In this document: positions 1 through 8,392 of the stretch, piece after piece | Layout of the letters: every line of letters starts with the position of its first letter | Position numbering within the stretch: position 1 is the stretch's first letter | Origin: Marinomonas algicola | Lineage (GTDB): Bacteria; Pseudomonadota; Gammaproteobacteria; Pseudomonadales; Marinomonadaceae | NCBI RefSeq assembly: GCF_014805825.1 | Contig: NZ_CP061941.1 | Coordinates: 1,364,001 to 1,428,000, forward strand | DNA: 64,000 nt | Reading direction: 5' to 3' | Notes under the pieces: model-generated | What the model saw: only the letters and a program-made list of their open reading frames with translations | What the model was told of the DNA's origin: nothing | Database searches by the model: none | Made by a program: the position numbers and the translations under genes

Positions 1-708
1 GGTGGTAATATCTGGTGCGCCGACAAAGAAAGTTCCGGTGAACTCATCCAATGATTCTAAAAATACAAAAATGCAGCTGGCTATAATACCAGGCATGGCT
101 TGCGGTAGTATAATGTGAAAAAAGGTATAAACAGGGCCTGCCCCTAAGTTGCGCGAAGCGCGCTCAAGCATGGGGTCTGTTGATGAAAACGCTGCGACAC
201 TGATCCAAACGGAAAACATTAATCCATGGACGCTGTGAACTAAAACAACCCCTAACAAGGTTCCATTTAGGCCGAAATCATAGAATATGCGAGCAATATT
301 GATGTAAACCGTTAAATTTGGAAATGCTTGCGGAATTAAAAAAAGCAGCATCCAAAACGCCCTAAATGGCATGCTTCGCTTTGACAAGGCATATCCTGCA
401 GGCACAGATACTAATAAACAGACAATCACAGTGAGTACGGCAATAAATATGCTGGTCATTAAAGAGCCCGAGACGTCACTGTAAGGGTTGAATACTTGGT
501 GCCAATATTTAAATCCCCATTCAGAGGGCAGAGCATGAGGAAAATACCAAGTTTCTGCCACAGTCCAAATTAATAAATTGGTAATAGGGCCAAATAAGGC
601 AAAGGCTAGCAATAAAATGAAAATACATTGTATCCAAAAACTAGTACGCATTTTATTTAATAGAAACGTTCGCAAAAGAGGTGTTTGATATTTTATTGAA
701 TTTACCAT
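1..708 (-). CDS. ABC transporter permease, second subunit (3' end beyond window)
   Basis: Inner-membrane permease of a binding-protein-dependent importer, forming the channel with the permease encoded just upstream. The frame is open for 236 codons from an ATG at 708 and runs off the window edge, so the C-terminus is missing. Hydrophobic segments alternate with loops, and an EAA-type coupling loop is visible near the cut end (ASRNLGAGPVYTFFHIILPQ), the site that docks on the ATPase. The start codon overlaps the stop of the preceding permease (TAATG), so the two are probably translationally coupled. Family resemblance is to the polyamine/iron/phosphonate-type permeases; the substrate cannot be read from the sequence. 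Confidence 0.9.
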   Translation of the reverse strand, partial: MVNSIKYQTPLLRTFLLNKMRTSFWIQCIFILLLAFALFGPITNLLIWTVAETWYFPHALPSEWGFKYWHQVFNPYSDVSGSLMTSIFIAVLTVIVCLLVSVPAGYALSKRSMPFRAFWMLLFLIPQAFPNLTVYINIARIFYDFGLNGTLLGVVLVHSVHGLMFSVWISVAAFSSTDPMLERASRNLGAGPVYTFFHIILPQAMPGIIASCIFVFLESLDEFTGTFFVGAPDITT

Positions 709-1541
709 TAAATCGCTCCTTTCTCTTTTAAGCTTTGGTGAAGGTAGAACCAGGCTAACCCGGCACAAATTAGATAAGAGACGAGCCCAAGGGCATTGGC
801 GACATGGTAATCTCCATAAGAATTAATCCTAAACGCCATATCCGTTGCCATCATAGTAGGTGTACCAGTGCCTATCATTAACGGTACAGAAAGAACGGAC
901 ATAATGGTAACCGTCGACAAGATCATAGCGACTCCAATCGTAGGGGTAATTTGCGGCAACATGATTTGAAAAAGAATACGAATCCGAGAGGCGCCTAAGT
1001 TTCTCGCGGCACGGATCTGAGACTCGTCTAATGCGGCCATCGCGCCAGTAATAAGTAATGTGCAGAAAGCCAGCTGCTTCCAGACAAAAACAATGATAAT
1101 GCCACTCCATCCAAGAAAGGATACGGTTTCAAGCGGGGTTAGCATTCCTGAGGCAATAAAGGCATTATTCATTAAGCCATTTTTGGCAAGAAAGGTTCGC
1201 ATCATCTGTGCCGTTACAATAAACGGGATAAAAAGGGGGATGCGATAAATAAAGCCAAGAAGGCTAACGATAGAGCGAAACGGAGATAAAGTAATTAAAG
1301 CGGCAATGCTAATAGACAAAATAGCTAATAGTACAACGGAAGCCAATACTATGATGATGGTAAAAAGAATGTCATTTGAATAGAGTTCAAAGGCTTTTTC
1401 TAAGTGCGCTAGAGTGAGACCACCCTCGTCTGTAGTGATGGCCGAGTAAAGAGAAAAAAACAATGGATAAAGGAAAAAAAGACCGACCATAAGTGCGGCG
1501 GGTGCAATTAACCATAGGTTGTAAGATGTTGAAGAACGCAT
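708..1541 (-). CDS. ABC transporter permease, first subunit
   Basis: Inner-membrane permease of 277 residues with about six hydrophobic segments (roughly 9-35, 57-85, 93-115, 142-168, 203-225, 248-268). The EAA coupling loop lies at about 169-200 (core AARNLGASRIRILFQIMLPQ). It pairs with the following permease gene, which it overlaps by one base, and with the ATPase and binding protein encoded upstream on the same strand. A 115-bp gap with two stem-loops separates it from the binding-protein gene. Its resemblance to PotB/PhnU-type permeases is by general pattern; ligand specificity is not shown. Confidence 0.92.
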   Translation of the reverse strand: MRSSTSYNLWLIAPAALMVGLFFLYPLFFSLYSAITTDEGGLTLAHLEKAFELYSNDILFTIIIVLASVVLLAILSISIAALITLSPFRSIVSLLGFIYRIPLFIPFIVTAQMMRTFLAKNGLMNNAFIASGMLTPLETVSFLGWSGIIIVFVWKQLAFCTLLITGAMAALDESQIRAARNLGASRIRILFQIMLPQITPTIGVAMILSTVTIMSVLSVPLMIGTGTPTMMATDMAFRINSYGDYHVANALGLVSYLICAGLAWFYLHQSLKEKGAI

Positions 1542-1570
1542 GGGAATATCCTAACAGAGAAGATTCTTTG

Positions 1571-1635
1571 AATGCCTAAACCTTCAATTAAGTAAAGGCA
1601 TTCAGAGCCTACTTTTACCCCATGAAGGGGTAAAA
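1571..1635 (-). promoter_or_regulatory. Two consecutive stem-loops between binding-protein and permease genes
   Basis: A perfect 9-bp stem with a 5-nt loop lies at 1613-1635 (TTTTACCCC paired with GGGGTAAAA). A second, 7-bp stem with a longer loop lies at 1571-1602 (AATGCCT with AGGCATT). Hairpins in this position, just after a binding-protein gene, commonly stabilise or partly terminate the mRNA so that the binding protein is made in excess over the membrane subunits. That role here is inferred from position. Confidence 0.55.
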
Positions 1636-1656
1636 TCAGTATTAAAAGAGCTAATT

Positions 1657-2805
1657 TTAATTAGACACTTTACGCTCGTAGCCTTCTTTAATGTCATCAA
1701 AATAAGGCGCTATAGGAAAGCTTTTGCCATACTGGGATAAATCATTGGGGGTGATTTCGGCAAAGAGCTTTGTCCATGTCGCTTTGTCTAAATTACCTTG
1801 AACATGCTGTGCGTCGATGCCTGGATACCAGTTAAAGCGTTTTACAATACCTTCAGCCTGAATATCTGGGCTGGTTGCCATCTCAATAAATTCACGTGCC
1901 AATTGAGCATTTTCCGCTTTTATTGGTGTAACATAATACATCGGTTGCCCTGGCATTCCCGGAGCAATAAGAGACAGCTTCATTGATGGTGGGATTTTGC
2001 CTTGGTCCTTCCAGCTATAAAACATGTCGACCCATACTGGCCCCATAAAAATTTCACCACGATTCAACATATCCAAAGTGCCCGCATTCCCTGGAGTAAA
2101 CGTGATGTTTTTATTGAAGGCTTTCAGTTCAGAAAAAGCCTTGTCCCAGCTTGTTGCTATATCTTTATTATAAGGTGCGCTTGACAGGGTAGCCGCCTCA
2201 GTTCCATAGGCATAAATCCAACCAGTCACAAAGCTCACCCCTGACATACCGTTCTTTATGCCGTTATAGCCAAATGCTTTTGGATTATCTTGAGTCCATT
2301 TCACTAATTCATCGTAAGACTTTGGTGGTGTTTTAATAAAATCACTATTATAGGCAATTGCCGTTTGGCTGTGGAACATAGGCATTACATAACCATTTAC
2401 ATCAACGCCAAGAGCATTCTCAGCACTGTCACGAGTCACTAATGTTCCTGTTTTGATATCGGAGCGGTACTTAGCTAGTAAACCGTCGGCCACCATTTCA
2501 CCACCGATTTTTTGGTGTACAACCGCCACATCGACATCCCAGTGTTCTAAGCCACTGTTCTTTTGTGCAGACAGTTTTTCGAGAATCTTATGGGATCCTG
2601 CATCGCCCGGGCCGGTACCAACTATATTGATTTTAACCCCTGGGTGAGATGCTTCAAATTTAGGCGCTAAATAGGTTTTGACATAATCAACCATATTCTG
2701 GCCACCTGCAGAGACAACATTTAGTGTCGTTTCTGCTTGTACGTACCCAGAAAACTGAGTAAGGCCAATTGAAGCAAGTGCAATGATCTTAGTTTTCGTT
2801 AACAT
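1657..2805 (-). CDS. Periplasmic solute-binding protein of ABC importer
   Basis: Extracellular solute-binding protein of 382 residues, the ligand receptor of the importer. A typical Sec signal peptide covers residues 1-24, with a likely cleavage after VQA (next residues ETTLNVVS). The mature part has the mixed fold expected for the large family-1-like binding proteins (start TLNVVSAGGQNMVDY, later MGPVWVDMFYSW, C-terminal YFDDIKEGYERK). It is encoded between the ATPase and the permeases and is probably the most abundant product of the operon. The neighbouring phosphatase-like and phosphodiesterase-like genes suggest a phosphorylated organic ligand, but no ligand-specific motif can be named. 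Confidence 0.9.
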   Translation of the reverse strand: MLTKTKIIALASIGLTQFSGYVQAETTLNVVSAGGQNMVDYVKTYLAPKFEASHPGVKINIVGTGPGDAGSHKILEKLSAQKNSGLEHWDVDVAVVHQKIGGEMVADGLLAKYRSDIKTGTLVTRDSAENALGVDVNGYVMPMFHSQTAIAYNSDFIKTPPKSYDELVKWTQDNPKAFGYNGIKNGMSGVSFVTGWIYAYGTEAATLSSAPYNKDIATSWDKAFSELKAFNKNITFTPGNAGTLDMLNRGEIFMGPVWVDMFYSWKDQGKIPPSMKLSLIAPGMPGQPMYYVTPIKAENAQLAREFIEMATSPDIQAEGIVKRFNWYPGIDAQHVQGNLDKATWTKLFAEITPNDLSQYGKSFPIAPYFDDIKEGYERKVSN

Positions 2806-2874
2806 GGTTTTTCCTCATTTGTGTAATGTGCAAAATGGCAATTAAATCGATAATGGATTTTGATACAGAGCATA

Positions 2875-3939
2875 TTAAAAAATATGCAATGCATCGGCTG
2901 GAACGCATAGGGTTACGGGAGTGTCCTCAAGCAGGTTTTCATGATGATCTGCTTGAATTGTGTGCTTCCCGCAGTGCACACTAATTTGATAACTCCCACC
3001 TAAAAAAGCGCTTTGTTGAACGTCTCCTAAAATACGTAAGGTGTTAGTTTCGCTATCAGATTGTGGGTGGTTTTGCGAATGTGTTGTTAAGCTAACGTTT
3101 TCGCTACGGAAGAAGAGACGGTAGGGAGCACGCTTATTATTGGATGAGAGCTGCGCCTTTGGTTGAGTGAGGCTTGAGAATGAAACCTGCTGTTGCAGCT
3201 CTTCAAGAGATGAAAAGGTTAATTTGTTGTTGGCCCCCATAAAGTCCGCAACGAAAGCGGTTTTAGGTTTGTGATAGATTTCTTCTGGAGTGCCTATCTG
3301 CTCTATTTGACCTTTATTTAATACGGCTATTCTATCTGCCATAACCAGAGCTTCTTCTTGATCGTGGGTCACGATTAATGAGGTAAACCCCAACTTTTTC
3401 TGTAGTGCCTTTATTTCATGGCGCACGTTAAGCCTCACCTTGGCATCTAGATTTGATAAGGGCTCGTCTAATACTAAAACGTCAGGACGAATGGCTAAGG
3501 CTCTTGCTAAGGCTACTCTTTGACGTTGTCCTCCGGACAACGCCGTGACCTGTTCATCTTGTAATCCGTCTAAATTCACAATACTTAATAGCTCATTGAC
3601 CCGTGCTTGTATTTCTGGTTTGTTGACTTTTTGAATTTTTAATCCGTAGCCAATATTCTGCGCTACTGTCATATGGGGCCATAGCGCATAACTTTGAAAG
3701 ACCATGGTGATATTACGCTTCTCAGCCGCTAATTTAGAAAGGCGGCGATCGCCAATATAAATGTCTCCTTTTTGGATCGGCATAAAGCCACACAGTGCAT
3801 TCAGCAGTGTGGTTTTGCCACAGCCAGATGGGCCAAGTAGGGCAATCATCTCACCTTGAGCCACGGCAAGATTGATATTATGTAGAATGACTTTGTCGCC
3901 ATAGCTAGCATGTAAATTCTTAATATTTAGGTGTGTCAT
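2875..3939 (-). CDS. ABC transporter ATP-binding protein
   Basis: Cytoplasmic ATPase of 354 residues that energises the importer. Walker A is GPSGCGKTT at 36-44, the Q-loop is Q82, the signature LSGGQ is at 134-138, Walker B with VLVLDEP is at 154-160, and the switch histidine is H192. The C-terminal third (about 235-354) fits a TOBE-like regulatory domain as in PotA/MalK-type subunits. It is the first gene of the minus-strand operon, 69 bp before the binding-protein gene, and its start lies beside the palindromic operator. The domain assignment is secure; the transported substrate is not. Confidence 0.95.
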   Translation of the reverse strand: MTHLNIKNLHASYGDKVILHNINLAVAQGEMIALLGPSGCGKTTLLNALCGFMPIQKGDIYIGDRRLSKLAAEKRNITMVFQSYALWPHMTVAQNIGYGLKIQKVNKPEIQARVNELLSIVNLDGLQDEQVTALSGGQRQRVALARALAIRPDVLVLDEPLSNLDAKVRLNVRHEIKALQKKLGFTSLIVTHDQEEALVMADRIAVLNKGQIEQIGTPEEIYHKPKTAFVADFMGANNKLTFSSLEELQQQVSFSSLTQPKAQLSSNNKRAPYRLFFRSENVSLTTHSQNHPQSDSETNTLRILGDVQQSAFLGGSYQISVHCGKHTIQADHHENLLEDTPVTLCVPADALHIF

Positions 3940-3985
3940 TATTTATCCGCTGTGTAAAAAACTTAAATCTACATTTTTTTAATTA

Positions 3986-4001
3986 ATGAACACGTGTTCA
4001 T
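3986..4001. promoter_or_regulatory. 16-bp perfect palindrome, probable LacI-family operator
   Basis: The sequence ATGAACACGTGTTCAT is perfectly self-complementary with a central CG step, the usual form of a LacI/PurR-type operator. It lies in the short region between the divergent ATPase gene (start 3939) and hydrolase gene (start 4107), and a LacI-family regulator is encoded on the plus strand 0.9 kb away. Binding there would control both arms. Assignment to that regulator is inference from position and symmetry. Confidence 0.7.
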
Positions 4002-4106
4002 CGTTTTGTAAAAAAAATGCAACTTGTTACTGACATTATGGATGTCTACTTTGTCGTATCTTTATGACAATTTAATTAAATAAACATGACACTTTGGTGT
4101 ATTGAG

Positions 4107-4886
4107 ATGAAATTAGATGTGATTGGTTGTGGTAGTGCGTTCTCAACGGTAAATAATACGTCATCAATAATTGTCAAAGATGATGATGAAAATCAGTGGC
4201 TTATAGATTGTGGCCCAACAGTCCCTAGGGCCATATGGGAAAGAGGAATAGACCCAAATGAGATTAATGTAATTTATTTTACCCATATTCACCCTGATCA
4301 TTGCTCTGGATTAGCCGCATTGCTGAATCAGTGGAAGAGTTTTAAGAGAACGGAACCTTTAGATATTTTTTGCCAATTTGAGCAGCGAAAACCCTTAGAG
4401 CAACTGCTGAATTTATCGATTTGGCCAGAAACAGAGCTCTGTTTTGATATTCATTGGCATGAAATTAAAACAGAATTCAGTTGGAAACATTGGCAGTTGG
4501 CGACAGCGAAAACACAACATGAAATAGATAACTGTTCTCTTCGCATTACCTTTGAGGATCAGGTGTTTTTTTATAGTGGTGATGGTCGTCCAACCGCAGA
4601 GACAAAAGCACTTATGCAAGGTGCTGATGTGGCGTTTCAAGAATGTGCTTCGTTCGAGGCTCTTGAGTCAAATTCTTCTCATGGAGATTATCCAAATTGC
4701 GTAAAGCTATTAGTGGAAACAGGTGTCCAAGCCCTTGGCATTTATCATTGTTTTGACAGCGAAATTCCTAAAATTGAACGCGTAATTGCAGATGCGGAAG
4801 GTTTGTTTTTAAGTCGAGATGGGCTGTGTATTGATTTAACTGAGTTAAAGGCGCAGCAGTATTCAGTGTTCTCTGAACCAAATTAA
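4107..4886 (+). CDS. Metallo-beta-lactamase-fold hydrolase, phosphodiesterase/RNase Z-like
   Basis: Predicted binuclear zinc hydrolase of 259 residues. The metal motif HIHPDH occupies 60-65, further ligand candidates are H138, D159 (SGDGR) and H214 (GIYHCF), and an extra conserved-looking histidine is in SSHGDYP (H192). The overall plan resembles RNase Z/PhnP-like phosphodiesterases rather than beta-lactamases or glyoxalases. I chose the ATG at 4107 because the family begins at the strand MKLDVIGCGSA; an in-frame ATG at 4086 would add seven residues. It heads the plus-strand operon with the regulator and the phosphatase, so a role in cleaving an imported phosphodiester is plausible but inferred. 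Confidence 0.85.
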   Translation: MKLDVIGCGSAFSTVNNTSSIIVKDDDENQWLIDCGPTVPRAIWERGIDPNEINVIYFTHIHPDHCSGLAALLNQWKSFKRTEPLDIFCQFEQRKPLEQLLNLSIWPETELCFDIHWHEIKTEFSWKHWQLATAKTQHEIDNCSLRITFEDQVFFYSGDGRPTAETKALMQGADVAFQECASFEALESNSSHGDYPNCVKLLVETGVQALGIYHCFDSEIPKIERVIADAEGLFLSRDGLCIDLTELKAQQYSVFSEPN

Positions 4887-4922
4887 CCAGCAAAGCAAGT
4901 GAAAGAAAGAAGGAAAATATTG

Positions 4923-5969
4923 GTGAAGTCTACAAAACAATCTGCGGTTACCGCGCAAGATGTGGCGGATTTAGCAGGAGTATCGCGAGCCGCTGTTTCT
5001 CGAACGTTTACTAAGAATGGCAGTGTATCGATAGAAACACGAGAGAAAGTAGAAAAAGCGGCTGCCCAGCTAGGTTATCAAGTTAATTTTTTAGCTCAAG
5101 GGTTGAACCGTAAACGGAGTTTGTTGATCGGTGTTGTGGTTGCACGGTTGAGCGATCCTTTTCGAAGTCAGTTATTGGAAGGTTTATTAAATGAAATTCA
5201 AGCGAGAGGCTATCAAGCCCTAGTGACAGAAGTGGGAAACGCCGAAGAACTGGAGGCAACGATTAGACGTTTTACTCAGTTTCGTGTGTCAGGCGTTATT
5301 GTTACATCGGGGCAGCCTCCAATAGGTTTAATAAAAGAGTGCATTCATTTTAATATTCCCGTTGTAGGCATAAATCGCTACGCCAAAATCCCTCACGTTG
5401 ACTTTGTTTGCTCGGATAATGTCACTGGGGCGCAACTGGCGGCTCAGCAACTTATTAAAAGTGGTTGTCAATCTATAGGTTGGTTAAATTACCGTTATTC
5501 TACTTGGGGGGGGGTGACTCGGGGCGACGCTTTTTCACAAGTATTACAAGCTACCGAGCCTTGGTGTTATCAGAATTTAACCACTATTTGCGCTCAAGAG
5601 GATGGTTATGAAGGAGGACGAAAAGCGGCTCATGAAATGTTAAAAAATGGGGGGAAGCTTGATGGCATCTATTGCGCAAATGCGTTACTCGCTTGCGGTT
5701 TTTTAGATGGTATGAGAGAGCATGGAATGGATGCACCTAACGATTTCCATATTATTGGGTTCGATGATACGCCTCAGACAGCTCAATACAGTTATCGATT
5801 ATCTACCATACGACAAGATGTAATGGAAATCGCCAAACGGGCTTTATGGTGTTTAGAGAGTCGCGCCCAGGATGCCTCTTTATTACAAAGGTTGGAGGTG
5901 GTTCCTGTGTCATTAGTGCTGAGAAACACCTCTCCCGAAGCTTTTTCCGTTAAACCGTCACACAGCTAA
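4923..5969 (+). CDS. LacI-family transcriptional regulator
   Basis: DNA-binding regulator of about 348 residues. The N-terminal helix-turn-helix and hinge helix cover about residues 10-60 (core TAQDVADLAGVSRAAVSRTF), followed by a periplasmic-binding-like ligand domain. GTG at 4923 is preferred because an AAGGA motif sits about 8 bases upstream; the frame is open from an earlier GTG at 4899. The gene follows the hydrolase and precedes the phosphatase, and the 16-bp palindrome between the divergent arms is its likely target. A run of nine G lies inside the gene at 5506-5514, in frame here, coding Trp-Gly-Gly-Val. The inducer is unknown. Confidence 0.92.
   Translation: MKSTKQSAVTAQDVADLAGVSRAAVSRTFTKNGSVSIETREKVEKAAAQLGYQVNFLAQGLNRKRSLLIGVVVARLSDPFRSQLLEGLLNEIQARGYQALVTEVGNAEELEATIRRFTQFRVSGVIVTSGQPPIGLIKECIHFNIPVVGINRYAKIPHVDFVCSDNVTGAQLAAQQLIKSGCQSIGWLNYRYSTWGGVTRGDAFSQVLQATEPWCYQNLTTICAQEDGYEGGRKAAHEMLKNGGKLDGIYCANALLACGFLDGMREHGMDAPNDFHIIGFDDTPQTAQYSYRLSTIRQDVMEIAKRALWCLESRAQDASLLQRLEVVPVSLVLRNTSPEAFSVKPSHS
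5506..5514 (+). repeat. G9 homopolymer inside the LacI-type regulator gene
   Basis: Nine consecutive G residues occur within the ligand-binding domain coding region, about 195 codons into the gene. In an otherwise AT-rich gene this is unusual. One-base slippage would frameshift the regulator. The frame is intact in this sequence. Confidence 0.95.
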
Positions 5970-5983
5970 AGGATAAAAAAACC

Positions 5984-6769
5984 ATGACTATTAATGCAAA
6001 TTATGATGTTTTAGAAAATGCGATAAAGCGTGCAGGAGAAAAAGCTCAGACGTTTCGTAAAGGCAGTTTGTCTATCACTGTTAAAGGTCGTCAAGACTTC
6101 GTATCTCAAGCGGATGTGTTAGTTGAAAATGAACTGAAAGAAGTGATTAAGGCACTATATCCTAATGATTCCTTTCTAGGGGAGGAAAGCGGTTTAACGA
6201 CACAGTATGTATCTCATGATGGTTCTTCAGAGACTGGTATGTGGGTTATCGATCCCATTGATGGCACCACAAATTATTTACAAAAGATGGATTATTGGTG
6301 TGTTTCAGTCGCTTTTGTGAAAGGTAACAAGATTAAGTGGGGTTGTATTTATGCGCCAGATAGAAATGAATTTTTTGTCGCTAGTCGTGGCCAAGGCGCT
6401 TTTTTAAATGGTAACCGATTGAATATGAAAGAGCCATTAGAAGGGCATGCGATACTTGGATTGGGCCGTTCCAATAGAACCTCTTTGCAAAATTATCTTG
6501 ATTTAATGGTGGTCTTAGACAGGTACAGTATTGAATACAGACGTTTTGGGGCTGGAGCGCTGATGTTGGCGCATGTCGCGTCGGGGTTAGTGCATGGCTA
6601 TTACGAGGCGCATTTAAACAGTTGGGATGCATTAGCCGGTGTGATATTAGTCGAAGAAGCGGGTGGTATTGTTTCGGACTTTTTAGCAAATGAAGGACTA
6701 TTAAAGGGAAATCCTATTTTAGCCGCTACGCCTAACCTGTGGAATCGTTTACAAGCTGATACATTATGA
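5984..6769 (+). CDS. Inositol monophosphatase family protein
   Basis: Mg2+-dependent phosphomonoesterase of 261 residues in the IMPase/FBPase/CysQ fold. Metal-site motifs are present: GEES (E67/E68), the DPIDGTTN signature at 90-97, and the C-terminal WDALAG motif with D215. The length matches the family. It follows the LacI regulator by 14 bp with a purine-rich ribosome site (AAAGGATAAAAA). With the neighbouring importer and MBL-fold hydrolase it could remove phosphate from the imported or cleaved compound. It may be a second SuhB-like enzyme, and substrate preference (inositol phosphate, sugar phosphate, PAP) cannot be told from the sequence. Confidence 0.92.
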   Translation: MTINANYDVLENAIKRAGEKAQTFRKGSLSITVKGRQDFVSQADVLVENELKEVIKALYPNDSFLGEESGLTTQYVSHDGSSETGMWVIDPIDGTTNYLQKMDYWCVSVAFVKGNKIKWGCIYAPDRNEFFVASRGQGAFLNGNRLNMKEPLEGHAILGLGRSNRTSLQNYLDLMVVLDRYSIEYRRFGAGALMLAHVASGLVHGYYEAHLNSWDALAGVILVEEAGGIVSDFLANEGLLKGNPILAATPNLWNRLQADTL

Positions 6770-6911
6770 ATTGGGGGTTATATCTGTGCAATATCTCATG
6801 CGCTGGTATTTATAATCATATTTTCTGAATCGTTGATTTCATAGAATGATAATGTCACGTTTATGCTATTATTCGCGGCATTATTAGTATGAAGTATAAA
6901 GAGGTGAAAGA

Positions 6912-7931
6912 GTGAGCGTTCAGTGGTTCCCTGGGCACATGAACAAAGCTAGGCGTGAAATAGAAGATATTATGCCTCAAGTGGATCTTGTTATTGAGGT
7001 GTTGGATGCACGCATACCTGATTCGAGTCAAAACCCGATGTTATCTACCTTGCGTGGTGATGTTCCAGTTTTACGTTTGTTAAATAAGAAGGATTTGGCT
7101 GATCCTGAGCGCGTTGCTTTGTGGTTAAATCATTGGCGTGACAACGATGATATTGCCGCACAGCCATTTTCTACGATGGATAAAACCGATCTACACAACT
7201 TGAATCAATGGGTAAAACGCTTAGTTCCCCATCGTGGTACAGCCGAGAAGCCCATTCGGGCCATGATTGCAGGTATTCCAAATGTAGGTAAATCGAGTTT
7301 AATGAATGCCTTGATTGGCAAACGTGTCGCAAAAGTAGGCGATGAACCTGCAGTGACTAAGGGGCAACAAAAATTAAAAGTGACGCCAGAGTTTCAAATT
7401 CTCGACACCCCTGGGATCTTATGGCCAAAAATTGAAAACCCTAGAGCGAGTTATCGCTTGGCCGTAACCGGCGCCGTCAGAAATACCGCGATGGACTACG
7501 AATTGGTGGCATTAGATGGAATCGCTTTTTTTATGGAGCATTATCCTGAGGCGCTGATGACCCGCTACAAATTGAAAGAGATGCCAACGACCTCAGATGA
7601 CGTGCTTAAAATCATTGGTCAAAAGCGCGGCGGTTTAAGAGCGGGTGGTAAGGTTGATATGCACAAAGCGGCGGAAGTTTTCTTAACGGATACTCGAGCT
7701 GGTATTGTTTGTCCATTTGTCATGGAAACGCCGTCTATGATTATTGCGGAAGAACAGATCGTTGAAGAAAAGAAAGCGGAAAAAGAAGCGGCTCGATTGG
7801 CGCGCTTAGAAGCCGCGATACCTCAACGGCAACAGCAGAAAAATAGAGAATATAGAGCTAAAATGGAATTGGCAGAGGGATCAACTCAACATCAGGATGA
7901 TGCCACGAACAATGCAAAAGATGAAAAGTGA
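6912..7931 (+). CDS. ylqF: Circularly permuted ribosome-assembly GTPase, YlqF/RbgA type
   Basis: GTPase of 339 residues that in this family acts in large ribosomal subunit assembly. The G motifs are in permuted order: G4 NKKD at 58-61, then G1 GIPNVGKSS at 121-129, then G3 DTPG at 165-168. The N-terminus WFPGHMNKA is diagnostic. The GTG start at 6912 has GAGG seven bases upstream. The C-terminal 60 residues are charged, Glu/Lys/Arg/Gln-rich and probably helical. The YacL-like gene follows by 9 bp and is probably co-transcribed. Family assignment is strong; function in this organism is by homology. Confidence 0.95.
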   Translation: MSVQWFPGHMNKARREIEDIMPQVDLVIEVLDARIPDSSQNPMLSTLRGDVPVLRLLNKKDLADPERVALWLNHWRDNDDIAAQPFSTMDKTDLHNLNQWVKRLVPHRGTAEKPIRAMIAGIPNVGKSSLMNALIGKRVAKVGDEPAVTKGQQKLKVTPEFQILDTPGILWPKIENPRASYRLAVTGAVRNTAMDYELVALDGIAFFMEHYPEALMTRYKLKEMPTTSDDVLKIIGQKRGGLRAGGKVDMHKAAEVFLTDTRAGIVCPFVMETPSMIIAEEQIVEEKKAEKEAARLARLEAAIPQRQQQKNREYRAKMELAEGSTQHQDDATNNAKDEK

Positions 7932-7940
7932 GTAAGCACC

Positions 7941-8321
7941 ATGGACTATGAAATAGCATACAGTGAAGAAGAGCATGGTTATCGCGTTCAGATGAATTAT
8001 GAATTTTCCGTTATTGCTGATTGGATAAGCGAGCATTTAACTGGCCGAGAAGACATTCAAAAAGTGTTACAATGCATTCGCTTTGCCGAGGATAAAGAGG
8101 AGATCAGTCGATTTACTCAAGGTAATTTTGATATTGTTATTCAACAAAGCGGTGTGAGTGTTAGTCGTAAAGTCGACATGTCAGACGCTCGTGATGAAAT
8201 AGTGGCTATGTTTGATAACCAAAGTGATTTTTATCAAACATCCGAAGAAGGCATTCAAGCTGAATGCGGTTTAGAAGATTTGACCGGAATTATAGAAAAT
8301 TGGCACGATGTTGTTCAATAA
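7941..8321 (+). CDS. yacL: YacL family (UPF0231) protein
   Basis: Acidic cytoplasmic protein of 126 residues. The N-terminal MDYE and the C-terminal CGLEDLTGII...VVQ resemble E. coli YacL (UPF0231), whose biochemical function is not established. No membrane segment or signal peptide is seen. It starts 9 bp after the YlqF-type GTPase, so the two are likely in one transcript, but nothing in the protein itself shows a link to ribosome assembly. Confidence 0.7.
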   Translation: MDYEIAYSEEEHGYRVQMNYEFSVIADWISEHLTGREDIQKVLQCIRFAEDKEEISRFTQGNFDIVIQQSGVSVSRKVDMSDARDEIVAMFDNQSDFYQTSEEGIQAECGLEDLTGIIENWHDVVQ

Positions 8322-8392
8322 GATTGTTAGTCAAGCTGGCTGGGTTTACACTAGCACCTTGTAATTCTTTACTTTTGCTTTAGGGAGCCAAC

